Below are positions 1 to 9,357 of a stretch of 64,000 nucleotides of DNA, piece after piece. The first letter of the stretch is position 1, and the number at the start of each line of letters is the position of its first letter. This stretch comes from Curtanaerobium respiraculi (GTDB lineage: Bacteria > Actinomycetota > Coriobacteriia > Coriobacteriales > Eggerthellaceae): NCBI RefSeq assembly GCF_024609215.1, contig NZ_JANIPD030000042.1, positions 41,739 through 105,738 on the forward strand, written 5' to 3'. The translations under genes and the position numbers were made by a program. The notes beneath the pieces were generated by a model. The model was not told the DNA's origin. It searched no databases and saw only the letters and a list, made by a program, of their open reading frames with translations.

Positions 1-41
1 AGGGCCATCCGAGAAATCGGAGGAAAACGAAAGAAGATCCC

Positions 42-209
42 TTATTCCTTGGTTTGCCTAGAACTAAAGAAGGAGATGAGACCTCCATGGCAGACGATAC
101 CAACCCGCAGGCCCACGCGATAGGCGTACTTTGCGAGTCCAGCTGCAATCAATGCGATAGGCTTTACCGTAGGCTTTGCCGCCTCTTCGTTGTTGCATTC
201 CTTTTTCAT
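42..209 (-). CDS. Possible small protein, 55 aa, unrecognised
   Basis: An open frame starts at ATG 209 on the minus strand after a weak AGG and ends at TAA 42. It begins MKKECNNEE and has a hydrophobic, basic middle (about residues 15-40) that could be one membrane-associated helix. It diverges from the transporter gene at 362, with a perfect 18-bp palindrome between them. I recognise no family. The frame could be chance, since the region is otherwise empty. Confidence 0.3.
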   Translation of the reverse strand: MKKECNNEEAAKPTVKPIALIAAGLAKYAYRVGLRVGIVCHGGLISFFSSRQTKE

Positions 210-220
210 CTTAACCTGCT

Positions 221-238
221 GGAATTCAATTGAATTCC
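221..238. promoter_or_regulatory. Perfect 18-bp palindrome, operator candidate
   Basis: GGAATTCAATTGAATTCC is a perfect inverted repeat between the possible minus-strand small gene and the plus-strand transporter. Its size and position suit a dimeric repressor site. No flanking T-run supports a terminator. The rest of bases 1-361 shows nothing else I can support. Confidence 0.35.
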
Positions 239-361
239 CAATGATTCACGATGAAGCCAGCTATTCACGCCTCCAGCTATTTCTCTGTGATCCAAAGTGT
301 GACTTAACGGTAAATGAGTCCTTGGTATTCATCTCGGCAGAGCAGATGAGAGGGGTTTGAA

Positions 362-1285
362 GTGGAAAAACGAACCGGAAGTAAATCGGGGTCTCTTGGC
401 ATCGGAATTTTAGCCGCAGTCGTTTGTTCGTTGTGGGGTCTTACGTTCGTCTCGTTCACTGTAACGCTGAGGTATTTCACCCCAGCGCAAATATTGTTCT
501 TACGGTGTTGTATCGCATATCTCTCGATGTGGATTGTATATCCGCATTTTCACCGGCATACGAAACTCAAGATCGAATTGTTGTTGTTGGCCGCAGGCTT
601 GTGCGGAACCACGTTGTACGTATGTTTGAGCAATACCGCGCTTCTGTACACGGCGACGTCGAACGTTTCGGTTTTGTCTTCTCTGTCGCCGATATTTACT
701 GCGTTGTTTGTGCCTCTGTTTATGCGTGGCTCGAAGATTTCCGGTCGTGTCATCTTCGGATTCTTGGTTGCAACGGTGGGCGCCTCAATCGTGTCGACAG
801 GCGGACATTTCGAATTCGATGCCCAGCTCTTTGGTTGCTTGCTTGCAATAGGAAGTGCAGCCTCCTGGGGCATTTACACAAACATCCTGCGTCTACTGAA
901 GAACGAGTGCGATTACTCGCAGAACTACATTACACGTCGCGTTATGGGCTATGGCGTTATCACCGTTATTCCCGTCATGCTGATTCAGGGCGTTCCTATC
1001 GATACAAACGCATTCTTTAATCCCGAAGCCGTTCTCAACTTGTTGTTCCTTGCCTTGGTTGCGCAGACATTCTGCCATGTGGGTTGGGGACTTGTCGCTC
1101 GCAAGAAAGGTTCAGTCTGGGCGAGCCAATTTACTTACATTACGCCGATCGCCACTATGATCGGGTCGGCTTTTATCTTGGGTGACGTCATTACTGGCAT
1201 CATGATTGGCGGTACGGTGCTTATTCTCTTAGGCGTCATGGTTTCTGATGGCACCGTTATCAAGAAGTTGATGGAAAAAAGTTGA
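362..1285 (+). CDS. EamA/DMT-family transporter
   Basis: This 307-aa integral membrane protein has about ten hydrophobic helices in two similar halves, the usual layout of drug/metabolite transporters with two EamA repeats. Family members move small metabolites across the cytoplasmic membrane. The start is GTG 362, preceded by GAGAGG. It lies 147 bp upstream of a molybdenum hydroxylase on the same strand, so it may carry that enzyme's substrate or product; that is an inference from position. The family is clear, the substrate is not. Confidence 0.88.
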   Translation: MEKRTGSKSGSLGIGILAAVVCSLWGLTFVSFTVTLRYFTPAQILFLRCCIAYLSMWIVYPHFHRHTKLKIELLLLAAGLCGTTLYVCLSNTALLYTATSNVSVLSSLSPIFTALFVPLFMRGSKISGRVIFGFLVATVGASIVSTGGHFEFDAQLFGCLLAIGSAASWGIYTNILRLLKNECDYSQNYITRRVMGYGVITVIPVMLIQGVPIDTNAFFNPEAVLNLLFLALVAQTFCHVGWGLVARKKGSVWASQFTYITPIATMIGSAFILGDVITGIMIGGTVLILLGVMVSDGTVIKKLMEKS

Positions 1286-1432
1286 CTCTGACATCTGATG
1301 GGGAAGAGCAGTTCTCCGACGTGAACAAATAAATCTAAAAGGTATCGGCAACGGGCACATCTGGACTCCAAAGCAAGTACACCCGTTCATGAAGGCGCAA
1401 TCAATCCGTTTGCTGAGTGGAAGGATCGAATA

Positions 1433-4303
1433 ATGGTAATGTTTACGGTCAATGGAGAATCGTACAGTTATGAACCAGCAGAGGATGAGAAACTCAGCTT
1501 GCTCGATTATCTGCGTAACGACTTGCATCTGACGGGAACAAAGCGCGGATGCGAAGAGAGAGTCTGCAACGCCTGTACCGTTCTTATCGATGGGAAGGCA
1601 AAAAAATCATGCGCTACATTCATGAAGGACATGGACGGCAAGAACGTCGTCACTGTTGAAGGGCTTGAAGCTGCAGACGGTACGCTCGACCCGCTACAAG
1701 ATGCCTTTATCGAGTATAATGCAGTGCAATGCGGGTTCTGTACGCCTGGTATCCTAATGGCGGCGAAGGGCTTACTCAATGAAAAACCCGATCCAACCGA
1801 GGATGAGATTCGAAAGGCTCTGCGGCTGAACTTGTGCCGCTGTGGTACGTATCCGCGTGTCGTCATGGCGGTGCAGAAGGCAGCTGCAGTCATGCGCGGG
1901 GATGAAGCGCCGGTGTATCATCCGTTTGATCTTTCGACGAGTAAGGAGAGCTTCATCGGCAAATCCATTCCTCGTCGCGATCTTCCCGACAAGGTGACGG
2001 GCCGTACGAGATTCTATGCTGACATGCAATTCGACAACATGCTGTATGGAAAAGCCGTCTATGCGGAATACCCACATGCGAAGATTCTGTCTATTAATAC
2101 GAAACCCGCGTACGATGTTCCCGGCGTCGTGCTGGTTCTGACAGCGAAGGATGTTCCGGGGAAGAACCGCTTCGGAGTGCTTTGCCCTGACCAGCCGGTG
2201 TTTTGCGATAAACGTGTGAAATATATTGGCGATACCGTAGCGGTTGTGTTCGCCGAATCGAATAAAGCTGCCGAAGAGGGCGTAAAGAAAGTTGAAGTCG
2301 AATACGATGAACTGCCTGTTATCGGCAGTATCGAAGAAGCATTGGCGCCGGATGCTGTGCTGATTCCCGACATCGACAATCCCCCGCATCCCATGGCATT
2401 TATCAGCGGTGAGAGGGGTAACATCTGCAAAGACGTGAAATTGCACCGTGGAAATGTTGACGGGGAGTTTGCGAATTGTGCTGCCATTGTCGAGGAGTCG
2501 TACGTTACCCAGCGGCAGGAGCATGCGTGGATAGAAACGGATGGTGCCATCTCCACGATTGATGAGGATGGCAAGATCACGGTGTATGCACCGAACCAGA
2601 GCCCATTTGCCGATCGCGACCAGCTCGCGGCAATCCTCGGAATGGACGTGGACGATGTGCGTATCATTCATATGCCCGCAGGCGGCGCATTTGGCGGCAA
2701 GACGGAGCTGACCACGCATGCACCCTGTGCCATTGCAACGCTTAAGACGGGCAGACCCGCGAGCATGGTTCTTTCCCGTAGGGATTCTCTGCGCACTCAT
2801 CCCAAGCGGCATGGTTACAACATGACATACAAAATTGGTGCGGACGAAACGGGCAAAATAAAAGCGATGACCGTGGAGATCACCTCCGATGCTGGAGCGT
2901 ACGCAAGCTGGAGTCCGCGTGTTCTCGAGCAGGGGCTCAGCTACTGTACAGGTCCGTATTATGTTCCGAACTTAAATCTCCATCTCCAGGGTGTCTATAC
3001 GAACAATATGATCGCTGGCGCTATGCGCGGGTTCGGTGCCATCCAGAGTCATTTTGGCGCAGAATCGGCGATTGATAAACTCGCTGAAGAACTGAACATG
3101 GATCCGTTGGAGTTGCGCCGCGTGAACGCACTCGATCGCAATCTGCCCATGACGACAGGCCAATATCCCAACACGCAGGGCATTGACTACAAGAATACGA
3201 TCAAGGGAGCCCATCGCCTCATCGAAAAGCTCAATCCGAAGCTTACAGCAATGCGCGCAGAAGGAAAAATCGTAGGGTTGGGCATCGCCAGCGGTTGGCG
3301 AAGCGTTGCAGGTGGATTGGGTCCAGCAGAAGTTGCAGGTGCAACCTTCACGCTCAAACCCGACGGTCGCGTGTTTTTTGGCATTGCGTGCACCGAGATG
3401 GGACAAGGTTCGCATACTTCTTTGGCTCAGATGGCAGCAGAAATAACGGGTATAAGCTGGGACGACTTCGATATTTGTGCTGGCGATACGCAGAAAGTGC
3501 CGTACGGTGGAGGAGTCATGGCATCTCGCGGCGTGTATCTGTGGGGTCATCCAACCATAAAAGCTGCCGAGCAATTCCGCGAGGACCTGGTGGAAGCTGC
3601 AGCGTCGCTGTTGAACATCGAGCAAGATGCCATGAAGTTGGAGAACAGCACGTTCGTCTCCACAGAGACGGGTGATAAGCTTCTGACTTTGGTAGAGCTT
3701 GCGAGTAAGCTGAAAGACCCCCTCTCGGTTACGGTCGATTTCGAGTTGCCCAAGAGCAATCCCGTTGCCGAAAACACGAACGAGGACAATCATATCCCAA
3801 CTTCTGAGTATAACCCACATCAGACTGTTTCGTACAATACCACCATTGCTGTGGTTGAAATCAATCCGGAGACGGGCAAGGTCACGATTCCTTACATGGG
3901 TGCCGTCGTCGATGGCGGGCGCATCATCAATCCCGATGCAGCTAAGCAGCAAATTGAAGGCGCGCTCATTATGGGAACAGGCTACGCGATGACGGAGAAC
4001 TTCAAAGTCGAAAATGGCATCAATGTCACGAACAGCCTGGGCAAGGTAAAGATACCCCGCTTCGACAACTATCCGCCGAACCTCGAAGTGCACTTTACCG
4101 AGGCGACGGACCAGACTGGGCCTTTCGGATCAAAAGGTATCGCAGAGGTTGCAGTACTCACACCGGCCCCTGCTGTCTGCAACGCCATTCACGATGCCGT
4201 GGGCATCCGCATCAACACATTGCCAGTTAACGACCATCTCGAGGAGATCAAGTATGCCGCTAAGAAGATTCTCGCGTACAACCAATCCAAAGCGGTTAAA
4301 TAG
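1433..4303 (+). CDS. XdhD-like molybdenum hydroxylase, fused 2Fe-2S and Mo domains
   Basis: This 956-aa protein joins an N-terminal ferredoxin-type [2Fe-2S] domain (Cys40, 45, 48, 60), a second all-alpha [2Fe-2S] domain (Cys100, 103, 135, 137) and a long xanthine dehydrogenase/aldehyde oxidase Mo-cofactor region. Visible Mo-site motifs are GGAFGGK, AMRGFGA, TEMGQGSH and GSKGIAEV, whose Glu905 matches the catalytic glutamate of the family. There is no FAD domain and no FAD-subunit gene nearby, so electrons probably pass to ferredoxin or another carrier. The layout resembles E. coli XdhD and aldehyde oxidoreductases. YqeC, MocA-YqeB and XdhC neighbours point to the selenium-dependent hydroxylase group. 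The substrate (purine, aldehyde or other N-heterocycle) is unproven. Confidence 0.92.
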   Translation: MVMFTVNGESYSYEPAEDEKLSLLDYLRNDLHLTGTKRGCEERVCNACTVLIDGKAKKSCATFMKDMDGKNVVTVEGLEAADGTLDPLQDAFIEYNAVQCGFCTPGILMAAKGLLNEKPDPTEDEIRKALRLNLCRCGTYPRVVMAVQKAAAVMRGDEAPVYHPFDLSTSKESFIGKSIPRRDLPDKVTGRTRFYADMQFDNMLYGKAVYAEYPHAKILSINTKPAYDVPGVVLVLTAKDVPGKNRFGVLCPDQPVFCDKRVKYIGDTVAVVFAESNKAAEEGVKKVEVEYDELPVIGSIEEALAPDAVLIPDIDNPPHPMAFISGERGNICKDVKLHRGNVDGEFANCAAIVEESYVTQRQEHAWIETDGAISTIDEDGKITVYAPNQSPFADRDQLAAILGMDVDDVRIIHMPAGGAFGGKTELTTHAPCAIATLKTGRPASMVLSRRDSLRTHPKRHGYNMTYKIGADETGKIKAMTVEITSDAGAYASWSPRVLEQGLSYCTGPYYVPNLNLHLQGVYTNNMIAGAMRGFGAIQSHFGAESAIDKLAEELNMDPLELRRVNALDRNLPMTTGQYPNTQGIDYKNTIKGAHRLIEKLNPKLTAMRAEGKIVGLGIASGWRSVAGGLGPAEVAGATFTLKPDGRVFFGIACTEMGQGSHTSLAQMAAEITGISWDDFDICAGDTQKVPYGGGVMASRGVYLWGHPTIKAAEQFREDLVEAAASLLNIEQDAMKLENSTFVSTETGDKLLTLVELASKLKDPLSVTVDFELPKSNPVAENTNEDNHIPTSEYNPHQTVSYNTTIAVVEINPETGKVTIPYMGAVVDGGRIINPDAAKQQIEGALIMGTGYAMTENFKVENGINVTNSLGKVKIPRFDNYPPNLEVHFTEATDQTGPFGSKGIAEVAVLTPAPAVCNAIHDAVGIRINTLPVNDHLEEIKYAAKKILAYNQSKAVK

Positions 4304-4479
4304 CTGGAACTACGTATTGCTAGCGATTATTTGCACTGCGTAAACGCCGATTATACGTAACAGTTCGGAGCTGCGACGGCATTTCATCTCATCGAGGAAT
4401 AGTGCAAAGGGGTGAATGCCGTCGCCTAGAAGGGCATGCGTTGGATGTGTTCGCGGCATAGAAAGGCAGGAGGTATGCA

Positions 4480-5196
4480 ATGTCCAAGGCGCTTTATGAA
4501 CTGCTCGGAATTGGTAAGCACGATCTCGTCTCCGTGACGGGTGCGGGCGGTAAGACGACTATGGTTTATTTGCTTTGCGACGAGCTTGCAACAACTGGCC
4601 GCAATGCCGTGGTTTCGACGACAACCCATATGCAGCGCCCGAAGGAGTTTAAGGGTGCAGTTGTCGTCGAACAGAACCCTGCTGCCGCAGCTGTAGCGGT
4701 CAGGGCTATCGGCAATAGACGGACGTTTGCTGCCTCGGAGAGTGCGGCCGGGTGCAAGGTGAAGGGGTTCGATGGCCCCGGCCTTGACCTGATGCATGCC
4801 GTGCTTGACAACTCCACCATACTAAACGAGGCAGATGGCGCAGCAATGAGACCGTACAAATTCTACAGGGCAAACGAACCGGTCATTCCCCAATCGACCA
4901 CGCTGATCATCCATGTGATTGGGTGTGAGACGTTCGGGGAGGCAATGAATGATACCTTGTTCCATCGCTGCCCTCCCGACAAGGTGGGGCGAGTTTTCGA
5001 TGAGGCGGAGTTTACGGAGCAGTTGCGCTGGTTTAGAGACAACAAGCTCGCTCCGTTTCATTGCCGCAAGGTTCTCGTTGTCAACAAGATCGATGGTGGT
5101 CGTGAAGAAGCTGCGTATTGCATGCGCGACATCGGCCACTCTTATTTTGATGCGTGTCTGGTCACATCGCTCCATGAAAGACGGTGGGAATCGTGA
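4480..5196 (+). CDS. yqeC: YqeC-family accessory protein of Se-dependent Mo hydroxylases
   Basis: This 238-aa putative nucleotide-binding protein has an N-terminal P-loop (GAGGKTT, about residues 21-27) and the YqeC signature NEADGAAMRPYKFY in mid-protein. YqeC occurs with YqeB in genomes with selenium-dependent molybdenum hydroxylases and is thought to help insert or activate the labile selenium-containing cofactor; its exact reaction is not established. An AGGAGG lies just before the ATG. The gene overlaps the next one by 13 bp, so the two are probably translated together. The family call is firm; the role is taken from the family. Confidence 0.85.
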   Translation: MSKALYELLGIGKHDLVSVTGAGGKTTMVYLLCDELATTGRNAVVSTTTHMQRPKEFKGAVVVEQNPAAAAVAVRAIGNRRTFAASESAAGCKVKGFDGPGLDLMHAVLDNSTILNEADGAAMRPYKFYRANEPVIPQSTTLIIHVIGCETFGEAMNDTLFHRCPPDKVGRVFDEAEFTEQLRWFRDNKLAPFHCRKVLVVNKIDGGREEAAYCMRDIGHSYFDACLVTSLHERRWES

Positions 5197-6566
5197 TGTA
5201 TGCGATGGTGTTGGCAGCTGGATTGTCATCGAGGATGAAAGAGGAAAAGCTGCTGTTGCCACTCGAAGAGCATACCATTCTCGAGAGGTCGTTGGAAACA
5301 GCGAGTCGGCTCTGCGAAAATGTTCTTGTGGTGACCAAGCCCAAAATCGCTGCGGACACTGCATTTCCGGAAAACGTTCAGGTAGCAATCAATGAAACCC
5401 CCGAGGCGGGACTTGCGTCTTCGATCACCGTAGGCATCGCATGGCTTAAAGCCAACGCACCAGAATGCGAGGGCGTTCTCATGCTCTTAGCCGATGAGGT
5501 TTCAATCAGAATGAACGTTGCTTACGAGGTAATGGAGAAGCTGCAAGGTCGATACGACGCGATTATCGCAGTGAGCTGCAATGGCAAAATTTGTCATCCC
5601 GTTGCATTCGGCGCTGCATGGTTTAATCAGCTAGCGGCCTTGAAGGGCGACAAAGGCGGGAGCCAGATCCTAAAAGCCTATCCTGAGTCGGTCGAGTACG
5701 TAGAGGCGGATGATGAGGGCGATGTGGACATCGACACGCAAGAAGACTACTTACACGCAGTGTTGCAGCACCGTAAACTGGTGCTTGTACGGGGGGCGGG
5801 CGATATCGCGACCGGCTCGATACATCGACTGCACGAGGCTGGTTTCCTAGTAGCTGCGATGGAGATAGCGCACCCGACCGTTATCCGTCGTAAAGTTTCG
5901 TATGCGCAAGCACTGCTGTCGGGTGAGTGCATCGTTGAAGGGCAACGGGCGGTTCTGTGCGCCACACCCTTCGACATGGCAAAAGCGTTCGGGCAGGGTG
6001 AGATTCCCGTGTTCGTCGACCCTGATGCGGTATTAGTGACAAAACTGAGACCGGATGTTGTTGTCGACGCAATACTAGCCAAGCGTAACCTGGGTACGAC
6101 AATCGATATGGCGCCAGTGGTCGTGGGACTAGGTCCCGGATTCACCGCCGGCGTAGACTGCCATGCAGTGGTGGAGACGATGCGTGGTCACACGCTCGGA
6201 AGAGTTATTTACGACGGGAGTGCCATTCCCGATACCGGTATCCCCGGGAATATCGGGGGATACACCAAGGAGCGGGTGATGCATGCACCTGCATCGGGCG
6301 TTGTGAACTTGATGCACGACATCGGCGACTATGTCGAGTGTGGAGAATGTCTAGCAATGATAGGCGATACGCCGTTGACGGCGAGCCTTACCGGCTATCT
6401 GCGCGGGATAATCGCGGATGGAAGCGAAGTATGCCAAGGTTTGAAGATGGCCGATATCGATCCGAGAGACGTCTACGGACACTGCTTCAGTATATCCGAT
6501 AAAGCTTTAAGCATCGGCGGCGGAACGCTCGAAGCGGTCATGCATCTCCTGCATTGCAAGATGTGA
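5184..6566 (+). CDS. MocA-YqeB fusion (cytidylyltransferase plus Se-hydroxylase protein)
   Basis: Two usually separate proteins are joined in 460 aa. Residues 1-190 are a MocA-type molybdenum cofactor cytidylyltransferase with the nucleotide-binding LAAGLSSRMKEEKLLLPL motif and the LLADE acidic site; this class attaches CMP to molybdopterin to make the cofactor used by xanthine dehydrogenase-type enzymes. Residues 197-460 match YqeB (EF2563 family), with RGAGDIATGSIHRL near the domain start. YqeB is a marker of selenium-dependent molybdenum hydroxylase systems. The fusion couples cofactor maturation to the hydroxylase at 1433. It overlaps yqeC by 13 bp. Confidence 0.87.
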   Translation: MGIVMYAMVLAAGLSSRMKEEKLLLPLEEHTILERSLETASRLCENVLVVTKPKIAADTAFPENVQVAINETPEAGLASSITVGIAWLKANAPECEGVLMLLADEVSIRMNVAYEVMEKLQGRYDAIIAVSCNGKICHPVAFGAAWFNQLAALKGDKGGSQILKAYPESVEYVEADDEGDVDIDTQEDYLHAVLQHRKLVLVRGAGDIATGSIHRLHEAGFLVAAMEIAHPTVIRRKVSYAQALLSGECIVEGQRAVLCATPFDMAKAFGQGEIPVFVDPDAVLVTKLRPDVVVDAILAKRNLGTTIDMAPVVVGLGPGFTAGVDCHAVVETMRGHTLGRVIYDGSAIPDTGIPGNIGGYTKERVMHAPASGVVNLMHDIGDYVECGECLAMIGDTPLTASLTGYLRGIIADGSEVCQGLKMADIDPRDVYGHCFSISDKALSIGGGTLEAVMHLLHCKM

Positions 6567-6644
6567 CTGGGAAAGTGGAAAGTCACTATGTCTATGTTGG
6601 TTGATGAAAGACCGGCCGTTCGCAATGGCTGCGAAAGGAGTGTC

Positions 6645-7610
6645 GTGCCAACTGAACTTCGCAACATGGAAACGACTTCGAATTTCATGCAGATTGGGTC
6701 GGGCAGACATGGTTCGTACGTGACTCTTAATAGCTGCGTACATAAGAATGCGGTCGGATCAGCGCCTTTGCGCAGTTTCGAACCCATAGAGCAACGAGCA
6801 CGTGAAGCGCTCGTTTCAGGACAGGATATCGTAACCGCTCGAATCATCGAGACGAGGGGGTCGGTGCCGCGGCATCGAGGCACGTCGATGCTGCTTGTGG
6901 AAGATGGATCGAAATTCGGTACCGTAGGCGGTGGCCGCATCGAATCGCTCATCGAACGTATATGCCGGGATACGTTTCGCGAACGAGAATCGTGGCATGT
7001 CTACGATGTTGGCGTCAGCTCGCATATCAATGGACAGCGCGACAACAGCGGTGGATCGGTGAAAATCCTTGTCAGATATTACAGCAAGGAGCGCCCGTTC
7101 GAGTACGATGAAATGCCTTTGCCTGTAACCACAGCATACATTTTCGGGTGTGGCCACGTAGGGAGTGCATTGGAGCCTGTTCTTCGGAGTATCGGTTTCG
7201 ATATAGTCATGGTCGACGATCGCGAGAGCATGGTAAGTCGTGACAAATTTCCTTTTGCGACTCAGGTATGGAAGGTTCCTACGCTTGAACATGGATTGGA
7301 TATGGTTGAGCTCAATGAATTCAGCTACGTGTTCCTGATGGGCTACAAACAGGAGAAGAACCTTGGTCTCTTGCGCGCTGCGCTGAAAAAGCCGCACGCT
7401 TATATTGGCTTGCTCGGAAGCCGCCGGAAAGTTGCATCGATCTTTCGGATGTTGGAAGAGGAAGGCATCGACGTCTCCACTGATAAGACCGTTCACGCAC
7501 CAATAGGTGACTACATTAAAGCGGAAACGCCAGCGGAGATTGCAATCAGCATTGCTTCCGAGGTCATACGAGTACGTGCCGAACTTCTGCAGAACGGCTG
7601 CTCGCATTGA
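6645..7610 (+). CDS. XdhC-family molybdenum cofactor insertion protein
   Basis: XdhC-type proteins bind mature molybdenum cofactor, oversee its sulfuration and hand it to the apo-hydroxylase. An N-terminal XdhC/CoxI domain (TRGSVPRHRGTSML and GTVGGGRIES) is followed by a Rossmann domain (FGCGHVGSAL). I chose GTG 6645 because AAAGGAG sits four bases upstream; an in-frame ATG at 6588 would add 19 residues. Where the second XdhC of this window has MACGGEVDI, this one has DNSGGSVKI, so a usually conserved cysteine is replaced. It follows the MocA-YqeB gene on the same strand. The family is certain; full function of the altered motif is not. Confidence 0.87.
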   Translation: MPTELRNMETTSNFMQIGSGRHGSYVTLNSCVHKNAVGSAPLRSFEPIEQRAREALVSGQDIVTARIIETRGSVPRHRGTSMLLVEDGSKFGTVGGGRIESLIERICRDTFRERESWHVYDVGVSSHINGQRDNSGGSVKILVRYYSKERPFEYDEMPLPVTTAYIFGCGHVGSALEPVLRSIGFDIVMVDDRESMVSRDKFPFATQVWKVPTLEHGLDMVELNEFSYVFLMGYKQEKNLGLLRAALKKPHAYIGLLGSRRKVASIFRMLEEEGIDVSTDKTVHAPIGDYIKAETPAEIAISIASEVIRVRAELLQNGCSH

Positions 7611-7707
7611 TTGAGGTCGAATGCGTCTTCACTATACGAAGTGAAAGTTTTCCTCATCGGAGTGAAAATTCATTCCAGTATTCCTGCTAGAGAAGCGATT
7701 GCCGGGG

Positions 7708-9249
7708 CTATTTTTCGTCGATGGTGTAGAACCGATTCATAGCGTCCTCAAGCGTCGTGTAGAACGATTCTGTCTCTTTGTTGTCTTGATACGTTATTAG
7801 GCTGACCACGATCATGACGACGGTCGATGCGAGCAGCCCGATGGTGCCATACCACACGTTGCCCATATCCCATACAGCGTACGTCATAATCACGAGTGCT
7901 GTTCCTACAAGGGTGGCGGCAATCGCTGCCTGTTTAGTTGCATGCTTCCAGTACAATGCGCATACCATGACAGGAAATAGGGGCATTACCAGGGCTATGG
8001 AAAACATGATCAGTGTGAATATCAGCTGTGGGGGATTGATAGCAATCAACGTTGATGTCGTGCCAAGAATGATAATGATGATACGTCCAATAATTTTCTC
8101 GCTTTTTGGGGTGATATTCAGGTGAAATGTGTTTTTCAGCAAATCTGACTCTACGATGGCCGAAGAAACACCTAAAAACGCATTTGCCGTGGAAAGACCG
8201 ACGGCGGTTGCCCCCACGAAGAACGTCAACATCAGGAACACTGCAAGTGGCGGGTTGGCATCGAACACAATGTTGTTGATTAGATAAGGGATTATCAGTT
8301 CGCTTTCGCTGCTGGTCATTCTGTCAACAAGCGCCAAGCCAATAAGCCCTATCAGCATGGTTCCCGTCCATACGAACACCTGTAATACGGGCGTGGCGAA
8401 GGACAACCTGCGCTGAGAATGCAAGCTGTTGCCGAAGTATCCTGATCGAACGAACACGTGCGGCAGCATGATGGTCCAGCCTATTGCGCAGGAAAACGGA
8501 TAGCCGAAACGGAATGCGTACGTGGTTGTGCCTGAAGGTCCCGGGTACGAGAAGAATCCAGCAGTGTTGGGGTTGCGCCAAATCGTTTGCAACGCCTCGT
8601 TGAGAGAGCCATGGAAACCGACGACCAGGCAGGAGATAGCGATGACCCAAAGGGCTGCTATGAAGAACAGTCCTTGAATGGTATCGGCGAACGCGGCGGA
8701 TTTCATACCGCCAATGCATACAAATACGGTCATTGTAATGCCAATGACCACGACGGCATTTGCGTAACTAATGGCTCCGCCTGTCGCATATTGTGCCGCC
8801 TGAGAGATGGCGACGAGCACTGAGGCGATGTACGGAAACGAGCAGGCGAGGAATACCAGTCCGAGTATGGTGCGAAGCGCTGGGCTTTTGAATCGTTCGT
8901 AATAAAAATCGGATGGGGTGATAAGCTTTCGACCTTTTTGCTGATTGTAGGCCCATACCTTGTTCATAGTGAAATGGGAGATTACCGGGAACAGACATAT
9001 GTAACTCAGTTCCGCTACCCAGTAGCCTAACCCGTTGCGGTAATACGCACCAGGGCCGGCAAAGAAAACCCAAGTGCTCATTAATGATGCGAGGTAGGTC
9101 ATGATCAAAACAGGCCAAGGGACAGTGGCGGTAAGCAAATTGCCGCCGTCCTTTCGTTTCCTATCCCGTACAGTGACGTACGCAGCCACGCTCAGGAGAA
9201 AACAAATATAAAGAGCAAATGTTACCCAAATCGTTGTGGAACTCAGCAT
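7708..9249 (-). CDS. Sodium:solute symporter family permease
   Basis: This 513-aa permease has about 13 hydrophobic segments and the overall pattern of the sodium:solute symporter (SSS) family, including the CIGGMKSAAFADTIQG region. It should import an organic solute with sodium across the cytoplasmic membrane. A GGAG precedes the start. It ends the minus-strand group XdhC-small membrane protein-symporter, which converges on the hydroxylase operon. Import of the hydroxylase substrate (for example a purine or aromatic acid) is a reasonable inference, but nothing visible in the sequence fixes the substrate. Confidence 0.9.
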   Translation of the reverse strand: MLSSTTIWVTFALYICFLLSVAAYVTVRDRKRKDGGNLLTATVPWPVLIMTYLASLMSTWVFFAGPGAYYRNGLGYWVAELSYICLFPVISHFTMNKVWAYNQQKGRKLITPSDFYYERFKSPALRTILGLVFLACSFPYIASVLVAISQAAQYATGGAISYANAVVVIGITMTVFVCIGGMKSAAFADTIQGLFFIAALWVIAISCLVVGFHGSLNEALQTIWRNPNTAGFFSYPGPSGTTTYAFRFGYPFSCAIGWTIMLPHVFVRSGYFGNSLHSQRRLSFATPVLQVFVWTGTMLIGLIGLALVDRMTSSESELIIPYLINNIVFDANPPLAVFLMLTFFVGATAVGLSTANAFLGVSSAIVESDLLKNTFHLNITPKSEKIIGRIIIIILGTTSTLIAINPPQLIFTLIMFSIALVMPLFPVMVCALYWKHATKQAAIAATLVGTALVIMTYAVWDMGNVWYGTIGLLASTVVMIVVSLITYQDNKETESFYTTLEDAMNRFYTIDEK

Positions 9250-9332
9250 GGTCTATGCTCCATTACCTTCGCACTCGTGCGCATGTGCTTGTGTTTAAAC
9301 TGAGAAAGAAAACATTGTCTGACCATCAGCAT

Positions 9333-9354
9333 CTACGACATCATGATGTCGTAG
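9333..9354. promoter_or_regulatory. Perfect 22-bp palindrome between small membrane gene and symporter
   Basis: The left arm CTACGACATCA is followed directly by its exact reverse complement. It lies just after the stop of the small membrane protein gene and about 85 bp before the symporter start. With no T-run it is not a classical terminator; an internal operator or an mRNA hairpin setting the two genes' ratio is possible. Confidence 0.4.
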
Positions 9355-9357
9355 CAC

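Noticed and set aside
1433-4303. Selenocysteine (in-frame TGA) in the hydroxylase
   Set aside because: No in-frame TGA occurs; selenium in this class is a labile cofactor ligand, not selenocysteine.
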